Source: Telopea speciosissima (taxonomy: Eukaryota > Streptophyta > Magnoliopsida > Proteales > Proteaceae). From it: DNA of 64,000 nucleotides. Below are positions 23,356 through 35,200 of the stretch, piece after piece. The notes beneath the pieces were generated by a model that was not told the origin of the DNA, searched no databases, and saw only the letters and a program-made list of their open reading frames with translations. The stretch's first letter is position 1. The number at the start of each line of letters is the position of its first letter. The DNA is taken from NCBI RefSeq assembly GCF_018873765.1, contig NC_057923.1:10986413-11050412 (forward strand). The letters run 5' to 3'. The translations under genes were made by a program, and so were the position numbers.

Positions 23356-23654
23356 GGCGGGAGGGGGAGAAGGGGAATTTGAAAAGGTATCCATCCATAT
23401 TTGCACACTAATGAGGACCTACACTTTGCCATAAATTTGACGTGGCCATAGGCGTAGATGTGTGATTTGAATTTCAGAATTTGAATTGCGAACATCAGCA
23501 TCAAGAGCCATTGTTATGGATAGTTGTATAAATTCCCCTGCGATTCCTTCATGATTTTTCCCTCTTTCTCTACTCCAATCACCATGCATGGTCGATGTTG
23601 GTACTCATGGCGATTTTTAATAATCCAATCGTTTGATCCGCCCTATGGGAGCCT
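22204..23654. other. Gene-poor stretch
   Basis: Holds a (GATGTT)n-like short repeat near 22898-22917 and a compound microsatellite at 23311-23354. Nothing else was recognised. Confidence 0.45.
23311..23354. repeat. Microsatellite (TG)n(AG)n
   Basis: Compound dinucleotide repeat, about 21 bases of GT followed by about 22 of GA. Confidence 0.95.
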
Positions 23655-23764
23655 GGATCCTCTCCAATGGCATTTAACCACTAGAGTCGATCTCACACCA
23701 TCTTTCCATATCTCATGGATGGTGAGATATCGACTCTGGTGGTTAAATATCATTGGAAAGGATT
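23655..23764. repeat. Imperfect palindrome, arms about 48 bp
   Basis: GGATCCTCTCCAATGGCATT and TTAACCACTAGAGTCGATCT on the left are mirrored by AGATATCGACTCTGGTGGTT and AATATCATTGGAAAGGAT on the right, around a short loop at 23700-23712. Outside it, GCCCTATGGGA at 23640 and GCCCTATGGTG at 23771 are in direct order. It may be a small MITE. Confidence 0.75.
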
Positions 23765-25574
23765 TGGAATTGCCCTATGGTGGCGACTGGAATCTGGAGA
23801 TCATGAAGTTACTGTGGGTAGGAGCCAGGAGGGAAACCATGGTCTTGCAGAGGGAAGAAGGGAGGGTGGGGGGCAAGAGTGGGGGTTTGATACGGTGGTC
23901 TTATGGAGAATAGTTGTGGTTGATCAGGAGGTGAGCAAGGGGACCAGTGGTTTTGTAAAGGGAGGATATGTTTATGGGATCTCCATGTCCAACCAATGAG
24001 GGCACGGGAGGGAGCATCACATGGTTCCTCAATAGAAGAACCAATTATCAAGGACTAAAAAAGCACATCAGCCCGAACTATTGATGGACCATTAAAACGA
24101 TTTATCCTCAAGTGTTTTTGATAAATAGAGTGGTTGCTTGGTTGTAATTTCCATTTACATATTAACATTTTACATGGAAAAATCTTAAATTCTCCTCCGG
24201 CTCCATTTGTTTCAACGTAAAATTTAACTTGAAAAATTTTGCTTGAAAATTTTCACTGGAATCACTTCAAACAAAAATTAGATGTAAAATTTTAAATGTT
24301 AGAAAATATTGCAATGTTTGTTTTTTATGAAACTTTTCAACATGTAAAATTTGTCATGGAAAAATTTTCAGGTAAAATTTTACACCGAAACAAACGGAGT
24401 CTCCATGAAAAATTTTCAAATTAAATAACAAAAGTTGACATTTTTAATTTATAGTAAAATTTGTTGTTTGACTATTTTACATCGAAACAAAAGAGCCTAA
24501 ATTTCTTTACCCAAAAAAAAAAAAAAAAAAAAGCCTAAATTTGCTATAAACACTTGAGAGATTCATGGGCCTCCTCCATTAGCCCAAAGTGTAGTTGTCA
24601 AGTCAACTGCTTCAAATATAATGATTGATTCAACAGTGGAGTTCATCCAACGGCTGAAACTTCTCTCTTCTTTGCCGCTATTGATTAAGTGTTCGATGCT
24701 CCCCACTCCGTCGGCTTAGATAATCCTCTCCCATTTGTATTTTTAAAATTTTTTTTAAAACTTTTCTATTTTTCATCAGATGTCGAAAACTAGCTTGCAC
24801 CGATGGGTCAGTTCAGAACCGATCAGTTAAAGCCCCATACTAGTCCGATTGGTTAGTAAACAGTCCAGTCTCGAGCTTAGACCGATTATCATTTACTCAT
24901 TCTCAGTATTTGATTGTAACCCAATGACCATTTAATCAAAACCGATAGACAATTGAACATTTATAGCTTGATTAACCCATTTATAATCCAATTAGCCCGT
25001 TTTTATAGTCTTATTATAACTCATTAATATAAACAATGTGCAGCTTTAAATTAATGGAGATTAATTAAGCCAGATCGAAACCCACCGGACCGATCGATTG
25101 ACAATCTTACTTGTATAGTTGTACCGAATTTATTACAAATTTCTACAAAAAAAAAAAAGAAGCAAAGAAGTTATTACAAATAGGGCAATGGACAGCCTGT
25201 GATCAACACGTGCCACATGTTCAGAGACAACCAATAACCCTGATGAAGAGGTTAAAAAAATGGGAATAATCGTATAGAGGAGAGAGAAAGAATGCAGCGA
25301 ACCAACCACCTTCTTCCATTTGGATTGAGTCCACGTGGGACTGGCATGTTAGGAGTAGGGCCCCACAACTGTTGTATGTCTGCCACGTGGAAGGCAGAGC
25401 AGATATCGGGATTCATCAAAACCACTAAATTACCATTAAAATAAGTCCAGTCCTTAAAAAGGAAGTCATAAGGCTACGTGTTCACCATGTGAGTATTGTC
25501 TACTTTTGTCGCTCTGGCCTTCCTCCATTTAGTTAATAATAAATATACACATCATTGAGAGAGAGAATGATTTG
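23765..25574. other. Gene-poor stretch
   Basis: Includes a 24160-24500 segment rich in GTAAAATTTT/AAAATTTTAC inverted motifs, perhaps an old AT-rich MITE. No gene recognised. Confidence 0.4.
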
Positions 25575-25800
25575 AGGAATCGGTATTGGATCGGTAGAAT
25601 CGTCTGGATCGAATTGGTATTGGTTAAGGGTGATCCTGAGTCTTTGGTGATTCCATATCGGTGGATCGATATGAATGAGAGGTAAAAAGAACCGAATTTT
25701 TGAATGAAAACCAAGGGTAAATCTGTCTGATCCTAACCAAATCGGATTGATATCGAATGGGTATCGGCCGAGGCTTATCCCTCATTCGATATCGATTCCT
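25575..25800. repeat. Possible TIR element, AGGAATCGATATCG type
   Basis: Left end AGGAATCGGTATTGGATCGG and right end (inverted) AGGAATCGATATCGAATGAG are similar. No flanking duplication was identified. An (AG)n run at 25809-25833 follows. Confidence 0.4.
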
Positions 25801-26339
25801 AAAACCCTGAGTGAGAGAGAGAGAGAGAGAGAGCTATTGCTTTTATCATTTTAATTTCGACAATTTGGAAGAGTGATTTGTGAGATGGTAGTGTGGGGAG
25901 TTGACCAATAGGAAGAGAGGGAGAGGAGAGAGACTTGATATAACCTACGCAGGCTCCATAGAGATCTTTTCCGGAAAATGTCCTCACGCATGTGGTGTAG
26001 TGTGGGATGCTTTTTCAGGTCCTCTTACATTTTGACCATATGGCTCCATATTATCTGTTTCTCTTCTCTTTGACCATGTGGATCTCTGTGATCGAAACCA
26101 TTTCTTATGATGTGATTGGTGTGACGTTGAACATCTCCCCCCAACATGGTATGGAAAACTCTTGCCATAATTTATCATTCAAATTGAAAATTTTAGTAAT
26201 GATGTAACAAAAGAGAAACTTTGGAGCTAAACTTCTAAATGCAAAGAGAGAAAATGTTTAAATCTTACACAAGGGAGGATGTGGCAGATGAAATGTGTTA
26301 AATAAAAAATAATGATAATTTTGTGATTTATTTTTGGTA

Positions 26340-28205
26340 ATCTTTAGGATAGAAAAGATAGTCTTTTAAAACAGCTTAGGTTGTATCCATCCCCTCGTAT
26401 TTGCGATTTATTGGAATGTACTAATAATAATTCGAAATGGTTATTAGAGGTAGCAGAGGTGTTCAGGGAGCAAAAATCTAATATCGTGTATGTTTTTTTC
26501 TTTTTTCGGTAATAATATCATGTATGTTGAAGATGGTGATATGAACACTAGATTTTTTTTTATTCTATAGCTAAATTACATCTTATGAAGAGTAGTATTC
26601 CCTTCCATTATCAATAATAATGGGCAGAAGATGTTTGATGCACATCTAAAACAAAGTTATTTGTGGAACATTTCTTGTCTATTTATACGACATCCAACCC
26701 TTTCGACCCCTCTTTAATTTAGAGTCTTTTTTACCCTATCATTTCTGAAGACGAAAATAAGATTTTCACGGGTGCTCCTTCAAAGGATGAAACTATGGAG
26801 GCAGTGTTTAATATTGGGGCTTATAAGTTACCTAGATATGATGTCATGTAAGCGAATTTTTATCACCTGCAGTTCCTCTGCCTGGTACGGTTCCCTAGTG
26901 CCTCTAATAAAAGGGGGGTGGATCCCACCCGAGGCAATGTGTTCGGTCAGGGGGTGGAATGATCATTTCAACCCCCCCCCCTTATGAGAGGAACCGTACA
27001 ACCGTACCGATCAGTGAACCTTAGAGGATAAAGATCCCATGTAAGCTATGTTCTATCAAAAGTGTGGTGATTTAGTTTAAAATGATATTATTATATATGA
27101 TTATGATTTCTTTAATAATATCCTTGCCATTTGGAGTAAATAATACTTTAATCACATTATTACCTAAAAAGGACAAGGCCATGCATGTAGATGAGCTTTG
27201 GCCTATTAGCTTATGTACATATATCCACATAAGATTATTGTGAAGATTTTGGCTAATCAACTAAAACCTTTTTTAAATCGTTTTGTGTCTTCTTTTTTCA
27301 AGTAGCATTTATAAAAGATGATAAATTTCTGACAATATTATTGTGCCTCATGAGATATTCCATTTTTTTTAAGCATCATAAAGGTATAGAGTTTGGGCAG
27401 CATTTAAATTAGACATGTCAAAAGCCAACAACAAAGTTGAGTGGGGTTATTTTGATGGTTGTTTTCGAATTCTTAGGGTTTCAGTCCATCTTGATGTGAC
27501 ATGATTTGTTACATTTGATCAACAGCCTCTTATTGTATTAAATTAGAAGGTGGCAGTTTTTGTTTCTTTGAACCATCTCGTGGTAATTGCCAAGGATATG
27601 CTTTAAGTTTATATTTCTTTATCATTGCCATAGAGGGCCTCTCTCATATTCTAAAAGTATATAGAGATAGATCTGGTTAGATGTATTAAAATTGGTAGGA
27701 ATTATTTCTTAGTTAACACACTTGTTATTTGCTGATGGTATTTTCATTTTTTGTCGAACAAAAAAAATTTAAATTTCTACTTTGCATGTAATTTCAGATT
27801 TGTTTCAAGACATTTATGAGCAGTAAATAAACTTTAATAACAGTGAGGCCTTATATTGTAAGCATATTGGTGAGAATATTAAAAATATGATATCATGTAG
27901 TCTTGGAATTAATACTATCCTAGATAAATCTTCATATCTTGGTACTCTGATGGATTTTACAAGGACTAAAACCCAAGAGACTAGTATAGGCCCTTGTTCT
28001 CTAAGGATGTGGCTGCAACAATTCTTAAAATTTATTTGAATTCTTATAATATGACTAATCCTTGGTTTTGCCCTTTCACCAGAACAGAATCATCTTCTAC
28101 TAAAACTACTATTAGATTGTATTGTAATAATAAGATGCATGGCAAGAACAATAAGGAAGTCTGGAATTTGGCATTTAAATATCCACCCAAAATTTTTTAT
28201 CTGTG
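26340..28205 (+). mobile_element. Heavily decayed L1 LINE ORF2 remnant
   Basis: Conceptual plus-strand reading in several frames gives reverse-transcriptase blocks: AAFKLDMSKAYNKVEWGYF near 27400-27460 (finger/palm block) and a LLFADGIFIF-like stretch near 27725-27760 that corresponds to the YADD region. Later text near 27890-27990 resembles the region after the catalytic box. Many stops and frameshifts are present. A Mutator-type MITE is inserted at 26854-27037. Confidence 0.7.
26854..27037. mobile_element. Mutator-type MITE, copy D of the conserved-loop family
   Basis: Element of about 184 bp with a perfect 9-bp duplication CATGTAAGC (26845-26853 and 27038-27046). Ends GAATTTTTATC and GGATAAAGATCC. 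Arms contain TGGTACGGTTCC and its inverse GGAACCGTAC. The loop GGGGGGTGGATCCCACCC with GTGTTCGGTCAGGGGGTGG and GATCATTTC matches the other copies. Inserted in an L1 remnant. Confidence 0.85.
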
Positions 28206-29262
28206 ATGGTAATTTTGAGCCTTCTTCAGGAAGTGCAAGTTTCGCATCAATTCTACTATGTAACTCTTAGTTTGTTGTAGCTTTCATAAACAATAGTTTT
28301 ACAAGGACGTCGCCGGAATCAAGATATGGGGAGTGATTCAAGGGCTGCTGTGAACAAAGGAACAAGACTGGGTAACAATAAAGATTTGGACAGGTTGTCT
28401 GTAGAAGGATCATGCAAGATACTCAAGAAAGGTGACCTTGAGAGCGTTTAATATGGATGTTTCTGAAACAATCTGAAACAATTAAGTCCAGTGTGTATAA
28501 AGCCCATACCCAGAAATCCCACAGTTGAATTCAATTTTTTTAATCCTTGAATTAGAGAGTTAGCAAAGTTCCATCCAACTGTAAAAATAACAATTTTTGT
28601 AATATCATTAAATGATTTTTAATTCATTCCTAATGCATACTTTAGGAATTCATAAAAATAGACTAGGGTTGATACCGAAATCTCGAACCTTGTACTCAAT
28701 TACTGTTTGTATTAATTAGAGAGAGGCCACTTTGTTGTTGCTTTAATACTTACAACATTTTAAATTAATCCAAACGGAGCTTTACTGAAATCACATTTAG
28801 TAAAAACAGTAGGAAATAACAAAGTTAACAGGCAATGTACCTGCAGAAAAGAATCACAATCTTCATGCTGCATTTTGGTATGCCAACCACCAGTCCATGC
28901 ATCATTTGTCAAAGGCGGCGCCATCCATCACAAAGCAAAGAATGTTAAAAGAAAAGATGATACTGAGCCATGGCATCGTCAACACCCACCCCCAAACCCC
29001 AATGGGCTATAGATTAATCATCTCAAAGGAATTCAACAAAAACCGAAGAGATTGGTTCACTACACCTCTTTGCAAGAATCCACAACAAAATTGGCATTAG
29101 ACTGCTTATGTGAACTAGTCCATATTTAGGGAAGAACAGGGTGTCATGAGAAAGATGAAAGGACAAGCCTTCTTCCATCTAATTTATGTTTCTCTACAAT
29201 TATCTGGAAATTGACAATAAAGAACAGTATAGTAATGCTCATAATGCACAGAACCTGGCTTC
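28206..29262. other. Unassigned; the right part may be 3' UTR of the RBM25-type gene
   Basis: No coding sequence recognised. The 3' UTR of the minus-strand gene that ends at 29263 must lie at the right end of this stretch. Confidence 0.4.
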
Positions 29263-32200
29263 TCAGGCCCTAGGCTTCAGAGAAAGACCTGTCTCTACTT
29301 TCTTGATTTCAAAAATGAGCATCCTCCACATCTTAAGAACAAACATTTCAGCTTCATCATCCAAAATGGATTGCAGCAGCTCCAGCATCTGGGATGCCTG
29401 TACATGCTTTTTAGTGCTGGACACTATGTAGTCAACAAGAGTCTCTTCCTCTTCCCCTAGAAATTCTGTAATCTTCTTTGAGATCCAGGGTCTCATTCTC
29501 TCATGCAACTCATGCTGTTGAAATCAACAAAACAGCATATACAGCACACATTCATAAACATTCATAATCATATGCATAAGAATGAAAAAAGGTAAAGTAG
29601 TGAGTTCAGATGGTAACTAGAGGTTTGGAAGAGTCTAGGAATTTGTGGTTTATTTGGCTAACTAGTTTATTTGATAAGATTTTGAGCTCAAGGAAAATGC
29701 ATGATGATTGGAGAAGAAGCATTGTGGTACCGATTTATAAAAATAAAGGTGATATTCAAAGTTGTAACAATTAGAGGAATTAAACTCATGAGCCATTCTA
29801 CGAAATTATGGGAGAAAGTAATTGAAGCTTGCCTGAGACAAGAAACTATTATTTCAGATAACCAATTTGGTTTTATGCCAAAGAGATCAACCATGGAAGC
29901 TAAGTATTTGCTTAGGAGACTAATGGAAATATTTTGAGCATATAAGAAAGATCTTCATATGGTCTTTATTGATTTCAAAATAGCTTATGATAGAGTTCCT
30001 AGAGAAATAATTTGGCATGTTTTAGAGAAGAAAAATGTTTTGAGTAAATACGTGGACATAATTAAATATATGTATCACGATACAATGACTAGCGTAAAAA
30101 TTGTGAAGTGTCAAGGTAGTTAATTCCCAATAACAATTGGATTACACCAATATTCTAAGTCCGTATTTGTCTGCACTAATTATGGATGAATTGACTAGAG
30201 ACATTCAAGACCAGATACCTTGGTGAATGCTTTTTGCAGATGATACTGTTTGGTGGATGAAACAAATATTGGGATAAATGCAAAGTTGGATTTATGGAGA
30301 TCAACCTTGGAGCCAAAAGATCTTAAAATAAGTTGAACTAAAACAGAGTATACATGTGTAAATTTAGTAACAATAGGACTGAGAGTGAGGTGGTGAAAAT
30401 TGATGGTAGGGAATTACCTCAAAGTGATAACTTTAGGTACCTAGGTTCAATCATGAATAAAGAAATAGAAATAGAAGATGATATTATACATATAATTAGA
30501 ATAGGGTGGATGAAATGGAGGGGTGCATCTGCAGTGTTGTGTGATCGGTGTATTCCTTTGAAACTCGAAGGGAAATTTTATAGATCAGTTATATGACCAG
30601 CAATGACGCATGGGGCTGAATGATGGGCAGTAAAGAAACCACATTTAAACAAAATTAATGTGGCTGGAATGAGGATGTTACAAAAGCGGATGAGTGGTAA
30701 CACTAAAAAAGATAAAATAAAGATTAAAAAATGAACAAATTAGAGCAAATCTGGATGTTGCCCCTAATTATGATAAGTTGCTAGAAACTCGTCTAAAGTG
30801 GCATGGACATGTGCAACAGGGGCCTTTGGATGTTCCAATACGGAGAAGTGATTTATTTCAAATTGTAGGAGCTAAAAGAGCTAGAGGTAGGCCTAAAATG
30901 ACCATAGGAGAAGTGGTGAGGAAAGACATACAATGTATAGCTTAGGACTGGTATCTTCTATGGCTTTGAATAGAGCTGACTAGAGAAATAGGATCCATGT
31001 AACCGACCCCATTTAGTTAGAACAAGGCTGAGTTGAGTTGTATATGCATAAGAATGAAACTGAAATCAGATTCACCTAAGGTATTTAATCTTTATTAAGA
31101 AAGAAAATAAGGCCTCTAAATTCATCCAGTAGATTCCCTCCCTCACAAGGTTAGGTTCAATAGCTTCCCCAACACCCCCACTTTCTCTAACCCCCTCTCT
31201 TTTTCATATTTGGCCCAACCGACTTGAACTAGTTCCAACCCTATTCTTTCAGCGAGCAGACAACAATTAGTGTTACGATCAATAAAGGCAAGGTAGAAGT
31301 AGCCCAACCTGTACTGAACCAGACCCATCGTAAATTGGTCCTTTTGTTACCAACCATGCAAAAGTGTACCGAGGATACATCAGCAATTGGTAGTCTCTCT
31401 TCGGTCAATATAGTATTATGTTTGCCCCATCCTGGCCCAACACAAGTGGCTTGAGTGTTGGGTGAATATCTGATGCTTTTAGTTTACGCCTCTAATTTAA
31501 TAAGTTAATTCGACTAGGGGCTCATAATTTGTTAACAGGGTCTATGCATGCTCTAAAAGAAGGAAAAAGTTTTTTTTCAAAAAAAAATTGTGCAGCAAAA
31601 GTTGCATACCTTGTCGTACACAGCCCAGTTAATCTCATGCGAAAACAACTCCTCTTTGGTCTTCGGGATCATATCAATCAACTGTTTAGCATCTAAAAGT
31701 TTCTTCTCCCTGTTTTCATCTCTGGCACGATTATTATCATCATCAATGCGGTCTCGATCACGATGACTTGGCTTGTCAGTAGAACGCCTAGTTCTATCCT
31801 TGTCAGCATCAAACCTATCTTCTTTTGGATTAGCATTGGAGATACGCTTAACAAATTCAGCTGCTGCAGCCAAATTTGAAGATGGTGCCCCAGAAACAGC
31901 AGGTTGAGCAACCTGAAGTTCATCAGTGGAGTAATCAAGGGGAACCAGAGGTCTCATTTTTTTCTCCTTCTCAGCATCATCATCATCCTCTTCATGGAAA
32001 ACTGAAGGAACAGCAGTTCGTTTTCCTGATCCTACCAGGCCAAACCCCAGCTTCCGAGCAGGTGCATTGTTACTCTGCCGCGTATCTGACACAGCAACTG
32101 TGGTTGATTCATCGGTCATTCCATTACTAAAATCTAGAACCATATCGCCTGTAACATAGAAGTACAAATCCAAATCAAGATAAAAAGAGAAAATAAAGCG

Positions 32201-35200
32201 CACATGCAAACACATACACACACCACCCCCAGAGAACAGACTTTCACAATTTCAACAACAGAAATCACTGGCACAAACCTATGTAAGGCTTGTAAGCAAA
32301 TGTACACAAGACTCATCAGCATGACTCTCAGGACCAAAATACTTGCATGCAAGCAAGGACATAACCACACAAACTAAAGACGGAAAAGCACACTCACAAG
32401 CACAAGCATACAATTAGAGACACCTGGAAACATACACACAAATTATAAAGACTTACTAGCGTGATTGACATGACCAGAATCACTCTCATAAGCCTGTTCA
32501 GCATTGCTTTCTTCTGGCAAACTGGACCTTTCCACTCCATTAGCTACCTCAACCTTGGGTTCTTCTTTCTGCATCTGCTGCTCCTCGATAGCTCTCCGCT
32601 TTGCCTCTGCTATTTCTTCCTCCTCTCTTAAGCTGTCAGCTAAATCATCCTCCTTCTCCCGTTGTCTTTTCTTCCTCTTGTCATCATAAGCACTACTCCT
32701 GCGCCTCCTTTTTCTTGTATCATCATCATCACTCTCATCCTCTTGATCTATGATCTCCCTCCTGCGCTCCCGTTCCCTTTCCTTCTCCCTCTCCTTCTCG
32801 TGCTGGCGCTGATACTCTTTCTCTCTCTCTCTGAACTCCCACTCCTTAACTCGCTCCTTGAATAAACGTTCAGCCTCTCGAATCTTCAGCTCTCGATTCC
32901 TTTCCCTCCTAACTCGTTCTCTCTCCCTTTCTCTTTCATATCTTTCCAGTTCCCGCTCCTTCTCCCGTCTTAAATCCTGCTCCCTGTCCCTATCTCTGCT
33001 GCGCCTGTCGTACCTTCTACTCCTGCCCGGCGAGCTTGTTTCAGACTTGTCATGCTCATTGGAGGGCTTGCTTTCACTTGTCGTATCATCATCATTTTTA
33101 TCTTCTGCTGCATCTGCAAGATTAGGAACAAGCAAAGACCACAAAAACTATAAGTACTACCAATATAGTAGTAATAACAATAAAAACAATGGTGTACTGT
33201 TAAGTAGCGCTATTATTATAAACATCCTCATGGGTTCCCATTGGGGATGGCACCACGCAAGCATTGAGAGAAATCAGGCAGAAGCAGGCTTAGACATTAC
33301 AATTCATGACAGGTTCATATCAGAATAGAATTTCCTAAAATCTGACCCAACTCTGCCCCGAAGCACTGTCACAGAAATGATGCTTATCATCTCATGAGAT
33401 TCATCTAATCTTTGGAGTCTTCTAATCTTCATCAAATTGCACTTGATTGTTGTTACTCAAATTGTGCACATTTATCAGTCTGAGGTCTGCAATCATGTCA
33501 TGCATAAGGACTCTTTTGAGAAAAATAAAATTGTAATTTAACAAGATTATCTAAACATCAGCTCATAGGTTCCTTCTAATGGACACCGATGCCTGGATGG
33601 GGGTTCCAAAAATTGGATAATTTATAATTTTATACAAAGAAGAACAAAAATCCTTGTAGAGTCACCCCAAGGTCCCTAAGCCAACACACAAAAACAGAAT
33701 GTAATATCAAGATAACTCTGGTTTAAAGTACTTTGAATTCACGAGAAATATAACTCTGACATCATGGAAGACAATATAATACTATAAAAACAATAGCAAC
33801 AAAAGGACTGGCATCTGTCCAAAACTCACCACTTTTCATTATATCCACATCTGAGTCCCCATCCCTTGATTTAGAAGGAACTTCAGAGTTTGACTTCGCA
33901 GAACCATTGGCAGTAGTTGGAGCAGGTGGAAGGGGTGGCGGTTTGGTCTTTATCCTCTCTTCAATCATACTCGTAAGCTTCTCCAAAGCATCTCTGTCAG
34001 CCTCTCGATCTTCATCATTCACAATACCAAAGGTGGTAGTGTCTTGATTTTCTTTATCTGCTGAATCATTCTCATCCTTCTTTAAGTTCTCCTCAGAGGT
34101 TTTCTGAGGTTTGCTTTTCTCAGAAACTGGTTGACTTTCTTCCTCTTTTTCAGTACCTTCAGTTTCAGTTTCAGTTTCTTTAGGTTTATTTTCTCTTTCA
34201 GTTTTCTTCTCAACATAGCGCTCCAGGTATTCTCTTGTTGCTTGATTAACATTGAGCTGTAAAAGTATAATACTTGGTACACTTAGTCCAGCACAAACAC
34301 AAAAATGATCCAACATGTTCCAGCAATAACAATCAAATAAAAACAGAAACTTTAGGTAAAAGAATTGAAATAACAAATTTAAGAGTGTCAAACAGGACAG
34401 TTCCTTACCGGTTCTAGTCCCAAGGGGGTCAATTCCAGAACTGTCTCGTTTACTAAACAGTCCCAAAACTAGGATCCGGTCCCATTAAATAATGGGACGG
34501 TCCGGTTCCTCAACGGTTCTAAGCACTTAAAGTCTGGATAGTCATATATGTAAAAAATTTCTAAGTATACAAATAAATTTCCGAAGCATACAAATACTTG
34601 AATATACTCTTGAGACTCAAAGGTGTCAAAACCTAGCCCGAACCGTTAAGACCGACCGGAAAAAACCCGGACCGAACCGAACCGATCCTTATTGGATTGG
34701 TTTTGGACGGGGGTATGACGGGACCGACTGAAAACCGGACCGACCGATAGCAAACCGAAACCCGAACCGAATGAAACCGATAAAAAAATTATTGAGTATA
34801 AAGTTATGAATAAGTGAATTGATAAAGAAAAATCATTGAGTTAGTGAACAAATTTCTGGTTGTAACGGGAATTGTTACAAATCAATGAGTATGAGGTTAT
34901 GAAAAACAGAAATTTCATTTTAACAATGCTTCCTCCATTTATCTCCTCGTTTACTATACAAAATTAGTTGGTTGTCAAATAAATGATTTGAAAGTAGGGT
35001 TCCATCTATGATTTCAATATTAATTATCTTCTCAGTAACTATTCTTTGATTTCAATTTTAATTATCTTCCCCTTACAATTAATGATAAATAATTATATTA
35101 TTTGTAACAATAATTATCCATTGATTTGAATATATCTTCCATTCTTCCCCATATAATTTATTCTTCTTTGTTTGAATTACAACATGAACAAATTAAATCA

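Noticed and set aside
32858-33328. 156-codon plus-strand ORF rich in Ser and Leu
   Set aside because: Antisense of the RE/RD-rich exon of the RBM25-type gene, which naturally gives SLSLS runs.
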